Shown piece after piece: positions 57,651-60,000 of a stretch of DNA of 60,000 nucleotides. Below the pieces are notes generated by a model. The model had not been told where the DNA came from. It worked only from the letters and a program-made list of their open reading frames with translations, and did no database searches. Position numbers and translations under genes: made by a program. The stretch is taken from positions 20,452,932-20,512,931 of the forward strand of contig NC_092679.1 in assembly GCF_964355755.1 (NCBI RefSeq), in the 5' to 3' direction. The DNA comes from Antedon mediterranea. Lineage: Eukaryota > Echinodermata > Crinoidea > Comatulida > Antedonidae. Every line of letters begins with the position of its first letter. The stretch's first letter is position 1.

Positions 57651-58298
57651 AAAATAAAAAAAACTACAGTAGAATAGAACCTCTACGTTCAAAATGGGGA
57701 GGAGCTGATTATAATAGGTTGTGGTACTGTAGTTTCATTTTAGCTGTCAAAAGTGTTTCAAAGCAGGGATTTTACTTTATAAATAATTGTTTACAATATA
57801 ATCATTGTGCATATTAGTGTGGTATCGACCTTTAGAGGGTGGCCAATAAAAAAATGGCCTAAACATATCAACCGCCTGCGGGTGCCTGGATCTAGTACGG
57901 GTGACATATGGATGTCTGGGGCTTGCGCAGACGGTTGGGAGACACCAGAAATCAGAGCAGTTTAGCCACGGAATTGGCCATGGTGAAAAGATATGGCTAT
58001 TATAAGCAATACTATTGAATAAACGTATTATATATATAATACATTGGATTTGCCCCAAGCGGGAAAGAAGTTCTCAGAGAGTTCGCCATGCAAGACTGAT
58101 TAAAGAAGTCATGTGACACACAGAAGGCGACAACATTCTAAGGTGTTGGCACTTTGCATAACAACCAACACCTTGTATTGTAATCAAGTTGAAGTCTTTT
58201 GGTATAGCAGCATTGCATAATCTAGAAGTTTCATTGATTATCGCTTCTTGGAGATTGGACCGCTGCCAATATAATGAAAATGGCATCTCTTGAAAGGA
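57651..58298. other. Region with no recognised gene
   Basis: It begins with a family C-like CAGTAGAATAGAACCTCTAC word near 57,666. It then has a GC-richer patch (about 57,880-57,960) and continues into retroelement-like sequence. Open frames on the minus strand show no family similarity and probably mirror degenerate retroelement DNA. Confidence 0.4.
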
Positions 58299-58760
58299 AT
58301 GAGAGAGAAAGAGTTTGACAACTTGAAAGCTGAACTTGGTAAACACTATAAAGGTATGATTAACTGATAAATGTTTGCCATTTTTTAGACATAGCAAAAC
58401 TATTAGAGTTACAGAAGGCTGTTGATCTTGTAAGTCAGTATATGAAAGACCATGGTATTTACCTTACCGGAAACGACTGTTCAAGGCTTAAAAGACATTA
58501 GAGAAGATACGTTAGATGAGACAATATCTTGCTATAAATTGAGAAATATTGCTGATTATTTACCAAATATTTGGGCAGTTATTTGTTATCTGGAAAGAGA
58601 TTTACGTTTAGAAGATAAACCTGATAAAATAAAACTTCTTACGGAACAAGCAAGACAAATACTACTATGCTGTAACAGTTGATTTGATTGTCAAAGTTTA
58701 AGAATACTGCAAGGAAATGTTCAGACAGTTTAAGGAACATTTTAGAAGTGTGAATCCATC
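58299..58760 (+). pseudogene. Degenerate open frames, possibly retroelement-derived
   Basis: Three plus-strand pieces read like one broken protein: MREKEFDNLKAELGKHYKG (58,299), then IAKLLELQKAVDLVSQYMKD (from about 58,391), then in another frame LKDIREDTLDETISCYKLRN, IADYLPNIWAVICYLERDLR and LEDKPDKIKLLTEQARQILL (58,452-58,682, ending TGA), and KEMFRQFKEHFRSVNPSLTF beyond. The helical, charged make-up is protein-like and differs from nearby shadow frames. The frame changes and stops say it is not intact. I do not recognise the family; a gag-type or ORF1-type retroelement protein is a guess from the integrase fragment nearby. Confidence 0.4.
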
Positions 58761-59473
58761 TCTCACTTTTAAACGACATAAAACCCACAGTGAATCCAAA
58801 TACATCGCTTGTGTTTTCTGTGGATTCAGATAGTCGATCTGCCTAATCACAATAACAAAATTACAAATGAATAGAGAGATTTAGCAAACATTTTGGTTAA
58901 TCAATTGAAGAAGGTTTGTCAGTTGAAGACAGCGACCAACCACATGCTCTGGAAATCTTCTTCCACAATTTAGAACAGAAGAAAGCAGCTACCAAACATT
59001 GTTGCAATATTCTGGAAAAGTTTACATAATGCGCTCGACGATAAAGAGAGTGGAAAACAAAAAGAAGAGAACAAAAAGACAAAAAACACCAAACTAGCAC
59101 CCAAACCGGAGTATGGGGTTACACCATCACCGCTAACTGGGGATCTGTGTGTATGTACCCCAGTTAGCATCGGTTAAGTCTTGATCTTTTCAGGGGTCCG
59201 GTGCCTCCTAGCCTAGTATGAAAACAACAACAGGCAAGAAATCCTATTTTAAGAGTATTCATTTATATTTCAAGCAAGTAGGAGCGGGATATTTAGTGTT
59301 ATATCTAACTGCGTACAACCCTGAAGCATTAAACAACTTCTGGGAAGCGTATTGCAATAATGCTACAAAGAGATTTGGCAAAAATAGTAGCAGGGGAATT
59401 CCAGGAAGAATTTCAACGTGAGTTGCTTGGTGTTAAAATTAAATAACCGGATTTAAGATCTGCAATCAAAACA

Positions 59474-59672
59474 AAAAGCTGTAAGGGAGTTCCATGCAAG
59501 GGCGCCAATGGAGCGGGTCCACATTGACTTCCTGGGACCATTACCTTAGTCGGAGGCGGGTAATGTCCAGATCTTGATGATGGTGGACCAATTGTCAAAA
59601 TGGGTGGAAATTAGCCTGTTACCTTCACAGAGCAAGCCAATTCCAGTCTCGGCTGTGCCTATTATCCAATAA
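59474..59672 (+). pseudogene. Ty3/gypsy-type integrase fragment with in-frame stop
   Basis: The plus strand reads KAVREFHARAPMERVHIDFL, GPLP, a TAG stop, then SEAGNVQILMMVDQLSKWVE and ISLLPSQSKPIPVSAVPI. APMERxHxDFLGPLP followed by ILxxVDxxSKWVE is the start of the integrase catalytic core of Ty3/gypsy retrotransposons; the first catalytic Asp (HIDF) is present. The stop and the loss of similarity after about 59,672 show a dead fragment. Nearby frames (59,218-59,420) may be more debris. Confidence 0.8.
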
Positions 59673-59707
59673 TTAATAATGCTTATATTTTCTATCGTTT
59701 CAAAACC

Positions 59708-60000
59708 ATGAGTGATTTCAAACCAGAAGGAAAGATGGTGGGGACGACCACACAGTTAGAGGAAACCTCGTCCGGGGGCCAAGCAGGTGCTCCGCTGGAG
59801 GAGGACCGGGGTGCTCAGAGCCAAGTGGTGACAATGGAGGAAGGAACAGCACCATCGACCGAGGTGGTTCTGTGCGTCTTTCCCGGATGTGCTGCCAGCG
59901 ACATCCAGCATTTTCCCCCTGTTTCCGGCTGCAATCGTGGAGTTCAGTGCCCTGAACGAGCTGGCCCAAAAAATTTCCTGTCAGGGTGCGGAACCACGGG
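59708..60000 (+). CDS. Open frame running off the right edge in GC-rich DNA (unknown, perhaps retroelement)
   Basis: From ATG at 59,708 a frame stays open to the window end (97 codons): MSDFKPEGKMVGTTTQLEET, a Gly/Ala/Glu-rich stretch, then TEVVLCVFPGCAASDIQH. A second plus-strand frame over 59,890-60,000 is also open and more helix-like (FPAAIVEFSALNELAQKISC), so a frameshift is possible. Base composition jumps well above the AT-rich rest of the window. Since GC-rich DNA has few stops, coding status is uncertain. Confidence 0.3.
   Translation, partial: MSDFKPEGKMVGTTTQLEETSSGGQAGAPLEEDRGAQSQVVTMEEGTAPSTEVVLCVFPGCAASDIQHFPPVSGCNRGVQCPERAGPKNFLSGCGTT

Noticed and set aside
58074-58397. 107-codon minus-strand frame
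   Set aside because: It has no family similarity, and it overlaps plus-strand pieces that look more protein-like, so it is probably the mirror of degenerate retroelement DNA.

Overview
This window is nuclear DNA from an animal. It is AT-rich, the genes are split into many short exons with GT-AG introns, and introns and spacers are full of short inverted-repeat elements, SINEs and minisatellites. No bacterial-style operons, CRISPR arrays or rRNA genes are seen. The gene content (a Numb orthologue, MCM8, and an ectodomain array of lamin-tail-like repeats) and the repeat content suggest a marine invertebrate deuterostome, perhaps an echinoderm. That placement is inference; the sequence alone does not prove it.

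Three genes were reconstructed by hand from splice sites, codon phase and protein similarity. All three are on the minus strand, so the window reads from MCM8 on the right to Numb on the left. (1) 56,952-46,294: MCM8, the MCM-family helicase of homologous recombination. Nineteen exons give about 767 residues; only the N-terminal exon or exons are missing. (2) 42,225-27,100: a complete 17-exon gene for a 2,304-residue single-pass membrane protein with a signal peptide, eleven tandem lamin-tail-domain (LTD)-like repeats, a Cys-rich SEA-like membrane-proximal module, one transmembrane helix and a 61-residue tail. I know no named gene with this layout; it is the most interesting object here. (3) 18,659-2,911: the first four coding exons of Numb, the endocytic adaptor and Notch regulator. 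The gene runs off the left edge inside its PTB domain.

The left third (1-18.6 kb) is mostly long Numb introns with a purine-only tract, a 39-40 bp tandem repeat, a 510-bp element with near-perfect 48-bp terminal inverted repeats, a tRNA-derived SINE and several small direct duplications. 18.7-26.7 kb and 42.2-46.3 kb are intergenic, with no convincing protein gene. The introns of the LTD gene and MCM8 hold copies of at least three inverted-repeat families. Two are flanked by TTAA and one starts with a CTATTAAGGGGACACC-like end. There are also several tRNA-like SINEs, a 5S-rRNA-derived SINE, a 1.6-kb minisatellite of 17-bp period and a tandem repeat carrying perfect splice-donor motifs antisense to MCM8. 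The right edge (57-60 kb) holds retroelement debris, including a Ty3/gypsy-type integrase fragment with an in-frame stop, and turns sharply GC-rich at the very end.

The genes do not form an operon-like unit. MCM8 acts in the nucleus, Numb at the cell cortex, and the LTD protein is predicted to sit at the cell surface. I see no functional link beyond shared strand.
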